NCBI GenBank assembly: GCA_021234155.1
Contig: JAJEKV010000002.1
Span: 40,971,841 to 41,035,840, forward strand
Source of the DNA: Isoetes taiwanensis
Taxonomy: Eukaryota; Streptophyta; Lycopodiopsida; Isoetales; Isoetaceae
Direction of reading: 5' to 3'
Length of the DNA: 64,000 nucleotides
A program made the position numbers and the translations under genes. Positions 31,063 to 41,897 of the stretch are shown here, piece by piece (within the stretch, counting starts at the first letter, position 1; each line of letters begins with the position of its first letter). The notes beneath the pieces are model-generated. The model was not told where the DNA came from. It worked only from the letters and a program-made list of their open reading frames with translations, and did no database searches.

Positions 31063-32163
31063 GTGGCCATCCACTCCACTCATCCTATTGATTGGCCACA
31101 AATTTTGTTTCTCCGACTTCTTCATGAAATTGATTGCATCCGAGCAGCCCCTTCTACAGGCCTTGAAACCACCGTGGGTGCTCACCTACAAGCCATCATC
31201 CGTCATTGTGTCCCTATACCCAGTCCAGGTTCCCCCACCACTCAGCATACTACTTCTCAAACATCCACCCACCAACCCTCCAATCCCATTCCTATTAACC
31301 ACCAGGCTGAGACTTCACGCCCTCATCCTTCTCCTGGTCACACTCAAAATCAAGAAAAACCTATTTCTGTCTCCTCTTCCTCAACGGAAACCACACACTC
31401 CAATTCTCACCATGTTTCTCAGGCGTCACAGTCTAATCGACAACAGGGCCCCGCACCTCCACCTTCTCGACAGGCCCTGTATCAATATCAACAGGATGTG
31501 CAAGCAGCCGTCCTTAAGCTTCAGGACTCTCAAGAAACCTTCATGAATGGCATTCAAGCTTACATAGAGGCCACAGAAGCGGTTCACATGGATCTCCAGG
31601 CTACCAACACAAAAGCTCAATCCCTGGAAGACAGTCTTCGAACGAAGCACGAGGCTCTTTTACAGGCCCGTGAATCTCTCAAGGCTGAACAAGAACAGAC
31701 AAGCCTGCTCGCTGATCAACAGGCTCAGTTACAGTCAACTATTCAAGAATTGTTGGCTACCAACAAGGATAAGGATAAACTCCTTGCAGACAAGGATAAA
31801 CTCCTTGCAGATCTCCAAACCATGTACACGGAGCTCTCTCAGAATTACAACAACCAGGTCCAAGAACTTCGTGAGCGCAATGTGCGCATCACTTCTCTCG
31901 AAGACCAACTTTCCATGCTCGAAAATCAGGTCACGCCTCTCCAGGCTCAACTCACAGAAGCTCAAAAACAGAAGATCATTGATGATACAGAGATTGCCTC
32001 CCTTCGGCTTCAACTCCCCACTCATGGGCAATCCTCTTCACAGGGCACGCTATCTCACAGAAGGTTCCGTGATCAATCCCGTCTTCTGCTAGAGAAAGAT
32101 AATCAGATCCGTGACTTGGAGCATCAACTCAAACAAGCTGTTCAGTCGGTAGAAGAAGCTTAA
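31063..32163 (+). CDS. LTR element coiled-coil protein (intact frame)
   Basis: 366 codons. The first part (about residues 1-40: HPIDWPQILFLRLLHEIDCI) looks globular and is preceded by more coding-like sequence before the ATG-equivalent. Residues about 45-135 are Pro/Ser/Thr/Gln-rich and disordered. Residues about 140-360 form a long coiled coil with heptads such as KLLADLQTMYTELSQNYNNQ and LEDQLSMLENQVTPLQAQLT, including two tandem KDKLLAD units. It could be a structural gag-like or capture-derived protein; no enzyme motif. Its preservation in a non-autonomous element suggests a function for the element or recent activity. Confidence 0.6.
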   Translation: MAIHSTHPIDWPQILFLRLLHEIDCIRAAPSTGLETTVGAHLQAIIRHCVPIPSPGSPTTQHTTSQTSTHQPSNPIPINHQAETSRPHPSPGHTQNQEKPISVSSSSTETTHSNSHHVSQASQSNRQQGPAPPPSRQALYQYQQDVQAAVLKLQDSQETFMNGIQAYIEATEAVHMDLQATNTKAQSLEDSLRTKHEALLQARESLKAEQEQTSLLADQQAQLQSTIQELLATNKDKDKLLADKDKLLADLQTMYTELSQNYNNQVQELRERNVRITSLEDQLSMLENQVTPLQAQLTEAQKQKIIDDTEIASLRLQLPTHGQSSSQGTLSHRRFRDQSRLLLEKDNQIRDLEHQLKQAVQSVEEA

Positions 32164-32170
32164 AGTCAAC

Positions 32171-33226
32171 ATGAGATATATTGAACTTGCTCTCCGCATT
32201 CCTCAGGATTTCTTTACGCCTTCCAGCTATCTGGATTATGTGGTTGCCCGACGCCACCTTTTTCTTTTGAAGTGGTATTCGGCACACGGCAAGCTTAATG
32301 AGCCCTTGGGTCAAACGGATCTTCTCAGGATTTGGCCGGACCTTTCCATAGAAGACAAAGGCTTACTCTGTGCCCTCTTTATCTTTGATCAACTCCACTG
32401 TGCGGATCCTGATTTTTTCATTTTCTGGGTTGTTCAGCCTATGGCTTACATTTTTCATGATTTTTATCTGGCTGATACAAAGGATAAATTCCTAGGTGAG
32501 GCCCACCGGATTTTTCATGGCAACCCTCATGCTCATTGGCTGCTGTTACAGAACAATCCGTATCTACAAGATCCAGCTCACGCCAACACTCTCATCACGG
32601 AGTACATGCCGGAACTTGCTCAGCACCTACCTCTGTGGCAAGCCGAGACGCTGGAACAGGTGCGCAAAAATTTAGCTCATCCTGAGGATCTTCCCTTCGC
32701 ACAGATATACTTGCAGCACCTGGGTGGCTACAACACCCTGCGTGCCTTCCTGGACAGTAAGACTATACCCACAGGTTGGGTTAATCCTCTAGTTTATACC
32801 ATGCTCTCAGGCTCTAATTGGGATCAGTGGTGCCGTGCTCTTGATGCAGACCTTGTTCGAGAATTTCGGGAACAGGCGCAGCAGCCCACCCCCACAGGCA
32901 TTGCTCAATCTCCATATGCTTCCTTGGGTGCACCCCCAAGGCCCAGATATCTCACCGCGGATTGGCGTCTTCCCTTTTGGACGAAAGTTATGGATGGCCA
33001 TGCGGACTGGACTCCTGCCCAGATCTCCACAGATCTTAGATGGGATCCCCGTTTTGGGAGAATGGTGCTACCTTGGACCACATTGAGAATTGGATCTACA
33101 TCCCCAATTAGCGCGGTTGGAAAACGCCCACTAAGGCTATCTCAGACCTTGATCTCTTCTTGGAGCGTGCTGCCACCTCCCCCGATCCATCCATTCACAG
33201 ACAAGCAGGCTTTTGTGCTGCTTTAA
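32171..33226 (+). CDS. LTR element ORF3, unknown protein, copy 2
   Basis: Starts MRYIELALRIPQDFFTP, directly after the coiled-coil stop. It reads through RRHLFLLKWYSAHGKLNEPL, NPHAHWLLLQNNPYLQDP, YLQHLGGYNTLRAFLDSK and LPFWTKVMDGHADWTPAQIS. Relative to copy 1 it has a 14-base deletion near 33055, after which the frame leaves the homologous one; the true C-terminal part is found at 33160-33583 in another frame. Trp/His-rich globular composition. Family not recognised; no RT, protease or integrase signature. Confidence 0.5.
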   Translation: MRYIELALRIPQDFFTPSSYLDYVVARRHLFLLKWYSAHGKLNEPLGQTDLLRIWPDLSIEDKGLLCALFIFDQLHCADPDFFIFWVVQPMAYIFHDFYLADTKDKFLGEAHRIFHGNPHAHWLLLQNNPYLQDPAHANTLITEYMPELAQHLPLWQAETLEQVRKNLAHPEDLPFAQIYLQHLGGYNTLRAFLDSKTIPTGWVNPLVYTMLSGSNWDQWCRALDADLVREFREQAQQPTPTGIAQSPYASLGAPPRPRYLTADWRLPFWTKVMDGHADWTPAQISTDLRWDPRFGRMVLPWTTLRIGSTSPISAVGKRPLRLSQTLISSWSVLPPPPIHPFTDKQAFVLL

Positions 33227-33583
33227 AGTGCATTCTTTTGAGTTCTCTCGCTCGCCAGCATCCTATTTATTATTGCAACCCGAATGCCAGCGTCAGTGCC
33301 TTTGGCCTTCAGACTTGCCTTCTTATAGAATGCCAGTTTGTTCCTGCTGAAGCACACCGTGCACTGGAAGAGATGGTACACTCAGGGTTTCTCATTGACG
33401 CTCTTCCCGCTATTGGTCTCAACACTCAAGAAGCCCTCCAGGCACGACACGACCTCATTACCAATTATCATTCTGGCGCCCGTCCTCATACACACGCCAG
33501 GATGAGTTTCATGTTGCTGGGTTTCCACCATCTGAGAAGCTTCCCCCTTTTCTTCCTCCTGAGTGTCTTTTGGCGGGGGGGAG

Positions 33584-34165
33584 TGTTAGTCCTGTACGTC
33601 CTGGTACAGGACTATGCATGCACACCACGGACCATGTCAAGAACAAGGATCCAAAGGCAGGTACAGGTCAGTCGGCAAAAGCCCAGCAGAAGGCCATGCA
33701 GAAGGCCACGCCTACGCCAAAGAAGAGGCAGAGAACAGACAAGTGACGGGCCGTCAGCGTCAGCGTGATTTCAGGCACCTCAAGAGGCAACGTCAACATT
33801 CCTGCAAATCAGGCCTTCTTCCAGGAGTCGGCACCGAGATCTGACAGAGTATCTATATTGGGCCAAAGGCCATTGTACTATATATATGATCAGTAGAGCT
33901 AGCATTCACGGGCTAGATGAGTTTTTGGTCTTGTCTCCATTATGTTTCTCTCTATTGCGATCAGAGCTCATGTATCATCATTGATATCAAAGAGTTTTGT
34001 TCTCATCATTATGTTCTCATTGTCATCTTTTGTTCTCTCTCTTTTTCCTTTTCCTTTGTTTCTTTTGCAAATCCCGCGTGACACAGCTACCGGATTCTCC
34101 TGTTTGATCCAAGGGTCCTCACAGAGGGCTGTCTTGTAGGAGTTCCCGAACCCAGACCCTAAACA
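33584..34165 (+). repeat. 3' LTR of copy 2
   Basis: 582 bp, TGTTAG to CTAAACA, preceded by a GGGGGGGAG purine tract. It shares the 11-bp internal duplication with the LTR at 24586 and is followed by the same TATAC flank, as expected for a duplicated 3' LTR. Confidence 0.92.
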
Positions 34166-34170
34166 TATAC

Positions 34171-34464
34171 TACGAAGATCTGCCAACCTTTTTCACCCTA
34201 AATCGAGATATATTAGGGTTTTTACAGTATAGAGAAGTTTGTATGCATAATCATAATGTTGATGATACTGACAGTTTGAGTGAGAATGATGAGCTAGATG
34301 AGGACTCAGAAACTCATCTATTGTTTTACAATGATATTTAAAATTGTCGTCTAATAGGTCTTCGAGGCCTCCCATAGACGTAATACACACACTCACACAC
34401 TCTCTCTCTCTCCATCTCTCCCTCCCCTCCCCCTCCCCTCCCCCTCCCTCCCTCCCTCTCTCTC
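34171..34464 (+). pseudogene. LINE C-terminal right half and tail, duplicate
   Basis: Duplicate of 25166-25463, with the same stop pattern, 3' stem (AGGTC...GGCCT) and CT-rich tail. Confidence 0.7.
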
Positions 34465-34465
34465 A

Positions 34466-34935
34466 GAGTATCTTTGATCTCTAGGAATAATATGTCTCCA
34501 TCTACCCACTTCCACATATCCATCTTAAAACGTAAGGAAATCTCGCGCATGCGTCTGAGCTCTCATCATTTGAGTATAAAAGAAGGAAGATGGAGGAACA
34601 TACCGAGGGAAAGGCGAGTCTGCAAGGCCTGTGGCCAGGATGAGGTCGAGGATGAGCTGCATGCCCTTCTTTTATGTTCAGCATATGAGGTATTGAGACG
34701 AAGATATGGAGTCCAAGGCACACTGGCAGATCTGTTTAGCCTACCACCTTCCACTATTGGTAATTTTATCATAGATGTATTGAGAATTAGACGAACTTGT
34801 CTTGCTAGTATTGATGCACTTTTACAAAATGATATAAATGAGATAGAGATGATTAAGAAGACAGATGATGCTTCTGACTGTGGAAGCTCATTACATGATT
34901 GGTTTGATGTAGAGGACAATCTGAACGTCTGGTAG
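34466..34935 (+). pseudogene. LINE C-terminal fragment with inverted 5' end, duplicate
   Basis: Duplicate of 25464-25933, including the inverted 52 bases and the CKACGQDEVEDELH knuckle. It differs by a few substitutions (LLQND for LLQID) and a changed C-terminus (NLNVW). Confidence 0.8.
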
Positions 34936-35027
34936 ACTTGATGGTCTTAGTAGGCATAATAACAAACATTTCATTTCTCTCTCTCTCTCTCTCTCTCCCC
35001 CCCCTCCCTCCTCTCTCTCTTAAATGT

Positions 35028-36826
35028 TTTGGTGGAATTGCTTGCTATGTTAGACATGAATTTACACATTTAGTGACAGTCCTGGATAAAGTGGCATCAC
35101 TTCAGTATATTTGGATTGAGATACCTGGACAATTTAGAAAACTTTATGTTCCTGGTTGTTACTTTCCACCAAGAGAATCTCGTGTGTACAGTTCTGATAA
35201 TTTAGACAGGGATGATCCCTTTTCTCATTTGGAACAAGATATTCTAGCATTTGGTTCCACAGGCAATGTGCTTTTGCTAGGTGATTTTAATGGATGGACA
35301 GCATAAAAACAAGCAGCTATAGTTAGTCCAGATGGAAATTCAGAATGAATGGAGATGCTTGATGAAGATGAGCTATCAATTTCTGGATGGCATAGACACT
35401 CTGATGATAGGATTAGATGGCCTAATCCACAAGGACATTATGTTTTGGCATTATGTAGTGGTCTTGATATGATTATATATAATGGCATAGCAAAATTTCC
35501 CATTTCTGGAAAATGTACTTGCAGGACTATATTTTAGCTAAGCCAGCATTTATTAATCAGATGGTCAATCTTTCTATTGGCAGTGAAAGGATTGAGTCAG
35601 ATCATGTGCCAATTTTTGTTGCTGTAGGCACATTGGCGCATGCTCCTCTATCTATCCGAGCTCCAAAAGTCAAGGTAAGATATGATAAGAACATTCTATT
35701 TAAAGAATCATGTGAGGAAAAAATTTCCTTGATATTGTGGCCACAAGCAGCTTCTGAAATCAGTGACACTTTGACACGCTTGGTAATTTTGATACAGCAG
35801 CCATGTGCTTTAGCTCGCATAGGCAAAGGAAGGGATTACCATGCAATGGGTGGCTTGATCAAGAATGCAAAAATCAAAGAAAGGAAAGAACATGCCGAGT
35901 TCTAAAAAGCGAAAGGGGCAGAAAGGGAAAAACTAAAGAAGGAATACATAAAGCTGACTAAGTCTAAAAAGAAAAAGTATATATATCGGAAGCAGCAAAA
36001 AATGGTGGAGGAGCTATTACTGAATCCAAAGCAATTTTGGAACAGATTGAAACCCAGTGTAAAACACGAAGCGATTTTAGAAACTAACGCCTTATTAGGC
36101 CAAGTGCGCAAGCTTTATCATGTATCTGGTATTTCTGATATGGAAGAGATCACATATCTCTTTGCTGGTGAATATGAGTTCACTCCTGATGATTTGGAAC
36201 AGGGCTTGAGTAAGCTTGCAAATGGTAAGGCAGCTGATGCACAGGGGTTGGTTGCAGAGATGTTCAAATGGGCTTGAGGTTTAACCCATGCAATGTTGTT
36301 GAAGCTAGTAAATGCAGCTTTAAAAGAGGGCTTTCCCCGCTCGTGGCAAGTTAACAGAGTTATCCCATTATACAAAGCAGGAGACGATAAGGATCCAGGT
36401 AATTATAAAATGATTATGATTTGTAGTTTTTTTGCAAAACTAGTAGCTACAGTGTTAAACACTAAGATTAGTATGTGGGCAGAAGGGAACGGAGTTAGGG
36501 CCATGGGGCAAGCAGGATTTAGACCTGAGCGGTCTACCATAGACCATTTGATAACTCTGCGTGCCATGATAGATTCAGTTATTGGCAAAAAAAGGCCTTT
36601 ATATGCTCTTTTTGTGGATTATGCTAAAGCCTTTGACAGTAAATAGACATACTCTCTGGCAAAAAATGGAACTAATTGGGGTCCAATGGAGTTAAGACAA
36701 GCGGTCAAGATATTATATGAGAAAGTCTTAGTGCAACTTTCTCTCCCTTATGTCAATGAATGTGAAGATGTTGTGGTGAGTAATACTGGAGTCAAACAGG
36801 GCTGCCCCTTATCTCCTACAGGGTAG
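35028..36826 (+). mobile_element. LINE with endonuclease and partial RT, copy 2
   Basis: Duplicate of 26021-27836. Here the N-terminal endonuclease frame is longer (34938-35306, no stop at PGQF) and has LLGDFNGW. A 16-bp deletion near 35525 removes the NASVV codons, and single-base losses near 36640 and 36684 break the RT after YAKAFD. It ends at the same GVKQGCPLSP point. Confidence 0.85.
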
Positions 36827-37107
36827 AAGCGTGAAAGGGTGGGCAAAAGAAGTGCCAGTATTTTACATTTACAAATTCAAAATGTAAGGAAATCCCTCCC
36901 CCCCAGAAATTATTATTCTTGGAATGAATCATTAATAGGGCAAATAATTTTGAACTCTCCTCCCGCTCTCTGTTCAACCTCCCTCCCGCTCGAACCTCCA
37001 TAGACGAAAGCTTGACATCCATATTCGAACCTCCATAGCCAAGATCAGGACCTCCATAGCCAAAAGCTTGCATTTTCAGAGAGCTGAAACACCAGGGAAC
37101 AGATCAT

Positions 37108-38038
37108 GATGAAGCAGTTTGGAACAAAGACATCTCCAAGGAAATCTCCTCGCAACAAACCTGTAAAGCCCATGCCAAGGTCTCCCACTAGAACTGCCAC
37201 CCGACAACTCAAGAGTGGGTCTTCTTTAGAGGAGGTCTTACCACCCGAGTTTGACAAGGTAAGCATCAGGCAGGTTTAGGAGCAACAATTTTGATAGCAT
37301 GTTTCCAGGGCTAGTGCAAATAGTGCAGGATGTTTGGGGTTCTGAAGCCCCTGCTATTAGGGGTTATCAAAAGTGCAGGATTAAGCCTATTTGGATGGCA
37401 GATTTTTTTTCTGTGTATGAGCACGTTTTTTGTAGGAAGGACATTGCAAATCATCACATTCCATTGTATTTTGCCCGAGCATATGCACTTCATTACAAAG
37501 GAGTAAGCATTGATTGGGATGAGGTGAAAGCAAGTGCAAGTCTTCATTCAAAAGGATCTCAAAAAGAATTTGACCTGACAGAATTAGCTACAGTAAAGTC
37601 TTCCAATGTTGTATGCCTCAGGTAGAATTGGGACAGCAGTTGGAAATGATGAAAAGGTGGAGGGAAAGAAGAGCATTAGATTCTGCCTCCATGCTTGATG
37701 AAATACAGACTTTAAAAGAGAAAAGGAAAACAATGGAAATTGAACTGTTGAAGCATGAGAGTGATAAGAGCTTCTTGACAAGACTTGTGCAGAATAAAGA
37801 TGCAAAAATATGTGAGCAGTGCAGCATTATGGCAGGTTTAAAAGCAAGTGGGAAGCCAACTGATGTGCAAATGGCTTTGGCATCCCATTTAGAGGAGGAG
37901 AAATCAAGTTATATTGCTGACTTAGATGCTCTAATGATTCCCATTGATTGTTTAAAGGCTGATTTGCAAGAATTAGAAGCTGCCATTGAAAAAATCAGCA
38001 AGGATATGGAAGTTAATTTCAACTGTGAGAATAAATAA
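37108..38038 (+). pseudogene. Unknown gene, frameshifted (right edge of duplication)
   Basis: Three frames join into one protein of about 300 residues. The first (37108-about 37275) is Lys/Pro/Arg-rich (MMKQFGTKTSPRKSPRNKPV). The second (37299-37625) has FPGLVQIVQDVWGSEAPAIR and RIKPIWMADFFSVYEHVFCR. The third (37613-38038) is Lys/Glu-rich coiled coil with a CEQC pair. One extra base near 37276 (relative to copy 1) breaks the first junction; the second lies near 37612. No intron fits. A basic disordered N-terminus, a small globular core and a coiled coil suggest a nucleic-acid-binding or scaffold protein, possibly element-encoded. I do not recognise the family. Confidence 0.5.
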
Positions 38039-38469
38039 AGGAGATGACGAAGCATTTGGAAAGATCAGACCCGATAGGCCTGCAGCCCGCTCCCATACTC
38101 GCAGCAAGACAGAGCGCTTCATCCTCACATATTACCAATACTTGCAGCAGCCGCAATGATTGCCTTGACTCGACCATGGTAATATCTCCACTTTGTGGTC
38201 ATATATATTGTCTATTTTGTCTTGTATTCAGGGTTTCAACGAGGAATACATGTGTACATGATTGTTCATGGTCCGAGGACCTGCGGCACTGCTTAGGAAT
38301 CCCTTCTGAAGGTACATCTATTTCTATTTTCATTACATAAATAGTTTGAGTGTACTTAGATGTAGTTAGTTTCCATCATGTACATAACTGTATTAGCATT
38401 TGATTTGGCGTGGTTTTGTCTTTACTATAAAGAGGAAATGTATTTGCTTCTGTTCTTTACATTTACATG
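38039..38469. other. 3' flank of unknown gene
   Basis: A short frame (38044-38340) opens five bases after the stop and contains CGHIYCLFCLVF, but reads as low-confidence chance sequence. The stretch ends at ATG (38467-38469), directly before a CACTA terminus. Confidence 0.4.
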
Positions 38470-38990
38470 CACTACTACAAAAATGCGCATAAATGGCACG
38501 AAGAAATGGCACAATTTCATGAATTTGCCATTTGTATCATTGTAATTGGCACATAAAAAAACGTGACAAGTATGTGCCATTTAAGTGACAATTATGTTGC
38601 CATTTGTTTGCCCTATAAATGGCACAAAGATTAGTGTCATGCATGTGCCATTTAAGTGTGGTCAATATTTTGCCATTTTGACCTACATAAATGGCATACT
38701 AATAAGTGTCATGTAAGTGCCCCGTAAGTGCCGTATATTTGTGCCATTTGTGTTCCAATAAACGTCACATGTCTAAGTGACTCAAATGTGCCATCTAAAT
38801 GTGGGCAATGTTTTGCCATTTTGAGCGACGTAAATGGCAAACTAATAAGTGACATGTTAGTGCTGCTTGTTGGTGCCATTTGCAGAGGAACAAATGACAC
38901 TTGTATAAGTGACTTCTATTTGCCACTTAAGTGTGGTGGGACTTTTGCCATTTGTTCAATACAAGTGGCATATATACAAGTAGTATGTAA
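38470..38990. repeat. CACTA terminus and subterminal repeats
   Basis: After CACTACTACAAAAA come at least a dozen copies of ATGGCAC/GTGCCAT or close variants (TTTGCCATTT, AAATGGCA, GTGCCATTTAAGTG) in both orientations up to about 38970. Dense subterminal repeats on both strands are the known binding sites of TnpA-type proteins in CACTA elements. Confidence 0.8.
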
Positions 38991-39249
38991 TCATACGGGC
39001 AACGATCTATATCCTTGATTTAAGTGTAACTATAAAACTCCTCATTCATTGTGGTATAATATTGCTATAGTGAAGCATACTAAAAACAATAGAAACTTCA
39101 TTTTTGTTTCTTATTCAATTTTATAAGATCATACGTTCATATTACAATGTCAGAACCGTAAAATTGAATTAAATTGCACTTGGGATGTCTTTTGAACTAC
39201 AAAAATGAAAGAAAGATATATTACAAGATTTATGAAATACACAATGTCA

Positions 39250-39952
39250 TCAAGTTACTTTTTCACTTTCATCGTAAGTACTAGCCCATCTACGAGATGG
39301 GTTTTGGAGCACAATAGACCAACCTACGTTATGCGGATCATCAAAATAGAAAACCTGCATAGATTTAAATGCTTAACTAGATGATTTCACAAAAAAATTT
39401 ATTGCAAGTAAGAAACTATTACCTGTTCGACATGTTCTAGAAAGACAAAGGGTTGAGAACTTGAATTAAGCTGTTGTAGTGTCCACCACTTGAAAGCCAT
39501 ACTTGTCAACTTTTGTAGATGCTCGTTGTCCAATAATATCAGGCCTATACCAATGGCATTGCAAAAGTACCACATGCGATGAACCAAGACAGACCTACAA
39601 ACCATGAAAAAAGAATTAGTGTTATAAATTAAATGTACTAATAGTATTAATAATTACAGTTCTTATAGAACCTGTAAAATCTGTTGAATTTTGCCAAAAT
39701 ATTCTATGTCAGCTTCAATTGGACGCTTGTCTTTAGCACTACTACGGCTCGTAGATTGAAATATTGCAGAAATGCCTGAATCTTGTGTCACTTGCTTTGC
39801 ATCTAAGTCTTGCACTCGTAAATGCCAACCATATGCCCACATGCTTTTATAACTTGTAGCATATTCTTCAACTCCAAAAGCAAGGTCAAGCAATAACGGA
39901 TCTACTTGCTCTTGGTTAAGATGCAGGTATTCTTGGTGTTGTTTTGGCACAG
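39250..39952 (-). pseudogene. CACTA transposase, C-terminal exons (DUF4216-like)
   Basis: Three minus-strand exons. About 39952-39670: HQEYLHLNQEQVDPLLLDLA, YGWHLRVQDLDAKQVTQDSG, IEADIEYFGKIQQIL. About 39600-39420: HVVLLQCHWYRP, TKVDKYGFQVVDTT, then after a frame change QPFVFLEHVEQ. 39354-39250: VFYFDDPHNVGWSIVLQNPS with stop TGA at 39250-39252. These match the NSGV..., VxLFxCxW, VDKYGF and QVFYVDD blocks that follow the catalytic core in plant CACTA transposases. The frame change near 39480 disables the reading. Confidence 0.75.
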
Positions 39953-40189
39953 CAACAGTATATTAGAAGAAGAAAAAGAATCTTAGAAGCTCAAGATGAT
40001 TCCGGCGATGTTAGGGCAGGCATGCAAGGTGCTGGACGGGGGCCGCCATAGCCAGTTTTGTGAAGCAAGTTATTGCCGAGGCTGTGGATATTGAAAGCAA
40101 AGATAGCAGGAAAGTTCTTCGGTGCAGATGATCAAAAAGCATTTCCAGAACTTGTGATTCTGTCATTTCTATCTTTTAAACTATGGATG

Positions 40190-40396
40190 GCATCGTGCAG
40201 AAGGGGGATGTGCATCAGATGCGGCCTCCTTATCCAGGTATGAGATTATTGTTTTCCTCTGTCTTTTCTTCATTATTTTGTAGTGTAGGAGTTGGAACGG
40301 CGCCAGACTTCCTTCTGGGATTATGACGGCAATACTGAAGGAAAACCTCTGCTTATGGCCATCAAAGGGAAGATTTACGATGCTACTATGCCCAGG
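40190..40396 (+). pseudogene. Captured MAPR/cytochrome-b5-like exon
   Basis: In an intron of the CACTA gene and on the opposite strand, 40290-40396 encodes WDYDGNTEGKPLLMAIKGKI followed by YDAT, then a donor-like CAGGTATGT. The pattern YDG(S/T)D...KPLLMAIKGxIYDV is characteristic of the heme/steroid-binding MAPR (membrane-associated progesterone receptor) family. An exon-like piece before it (MDGIVQKGDVHQMRPPYP, ending at GTATGAG) may be another captured part. Only one exon is present, so this is a gene fragment, as often carried by plant CACTA elements. Confidence 0.6.
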
Positions 40397-41890
40397 TATG
40401 TCCTTTTCATTTTCTTTTCGTAGGTTTGCAACACCATTTTCAGCAGTTTTTGCCCCAAAATTGCATCATCTTTGATGGGAACGTGGTGAGTCGGCCTCTG
40501 TATTACTTCGCTTTCTACAAGAATTGTTCTATTAATCTTGCAATGGATCCTCGGAAAAAGATCATGCCTACATGCCGTTACATCTATTATCAGGAATCTG
40601 TACATTTTGAGATTTGTGTTAAACGTTAATTGTTTGTAGCCATATGCACAGAAAGGATGCATTGTGTAGAACTTCACATCATTTAGCACTACAAGGAAGA
40701 ATGTTGTCGTTGCAAATTTATACATTAAGCTCAACTATACATCACAGTGTCCTTATGGCTACTAGTTTCAGATTTAGTTTTTGCAGGCTGAGGCAGCATG
40801 TTTTACTAGCTCTTAGATATTTTATTATATGGCCTATCACTCTCTATTACATTTTATGGCTACGGTTTTCTTTCCTGCATTACATCAACATGTATAAATT
40901 GCCTTCGTGGTTTATCTTAGAAAAATAGGCCTATCTTCTGGGTATTTGTGAAAGATAGTTGAAAATCTAAAGGATTATGGGGCCTCCAGGGCGTTGCTAA
41001 TATAATGATGATAGTAGTGCAACCAATTATGGGGCAGATAGATCTGGGCCTATAAAGCCTGATAGTTAAGTAGATGAATGGTGATAGATAATATTGATAT
41101 TTGCATGAGTTTTCTTTGCTGGGTATTGTGAAAGATAGTTGAAAGTCTAAAGAATTATGTGGCCTGGGACAAACTTTCAGAATTGTAATGCTTTTAAATG
41201 GGCTGATATCGGACAGTGCCGCCTTGTATAGATTACAATGATGGGTATTTTGGAATTAGTAGATGTTGTCATGCATTCATGCATGGTAAAATCAGAAAAA
41301 TCAGAGATTTGTGATCCTTAAATATTAGTTTCCTTTGTAAGGTTGGGGTAAGCAACCTGTAAAACGGCTTTGAACTGTATACATGAGTAGTTTGGGCAGC
41401 AAACATGAGTAGTTTGGGCGGTTCGAATCCCTGAGACAGAAAGAAAGATTCAGGTTTTGAACACAAAAGTCAATGGATTACAGTTTGTGGAACATATGAC
41501 ATATGGAGTTTCAAATGGAGTTTCTTCTGCTAGGATGATCCCAGGCTACAGGCTACTGTAAAGATAAGAAGGCGCTTTTGTAAGATTTGCACACGGATGA
41601 ATGGCTTCCAGATAAGTTTTCTGTTTCATTTTGAATCAAGGCAATGACCAATTTTGTTAGCTTGGGGTAGCATATATTTTGATTTCAAGACATTGCATTT
41701 AGTAAAGACATTTTCTGGCATGTTAGTCACTCTAACTTGCCCTCTATTTCTCTCTGGTTTTGAGATTTCTTTAGCTCTTTATAAAAGAGATCAAATATTT
41801 CCAAAGAGAAAGTATGGAGTAGAGATGTATATATGATATGTATGAACGCAGATGTATAGATGTACGGATACAATCTAATAAACAGTGAAA
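40397..41890. other. Intronic/inserted sequence, nothing recognised
   Basis: Continues the captured or inserted segment within the CACTA gene. Short plus-strand frames (40426-40629 and 40644-40928) show no family signature. Two diverged copies of a TTTGTGAAAGATAGTTGAAA word at about 40950 and 41125 suggest an old local duplication. Confidence 0.4.
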
Positions 41891-41897
41891 AGGAGAA

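Larger units (their letters stand above)
28363..34165 (+). mobile_element. LTR retrotransposon copy 2, lacking 5' LTR
   Basis: Product of the segmental duplication, not of a second insertion: it starts at the same internal point (equivalent of 19044), ends with LTR 33584-34165, and is followed by the same flank (TATACTACGAAG). It preserves better reading frames than copy 1 for the coiled-coil ORF and most of ORF3. Confidence 0.92.
28363..37349 (+). repeat. Tandem segmental duplication, copy 2 (9.0 kb)
   Basis: Direct repeat of 19040-28362, carrying a 5'-truncated LTR element (28363-34165), the split LINE half, two further LINE pieces and the start of the unknown gene. Its right edge continues into unique sequence of that gene. 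It lacks the 322-bp MITE and has a 16-bp deletion near 35525 in the LINE endonuclease region. Confidence 0.95.

Noticed and set aside
38044-38340. RING-type zinc-finger protein (CGHIYCLFC)
   Set aside because: A single Cys/His cluster in a short frame without the remaining RING ligands or coding context.
40260-40290. Right CACTA terminus at TTTTGTAGTG
   Set aside because: Transposase exons lie far beyond it on the other side, and it is better read as an intron acceptor before the captured exon.
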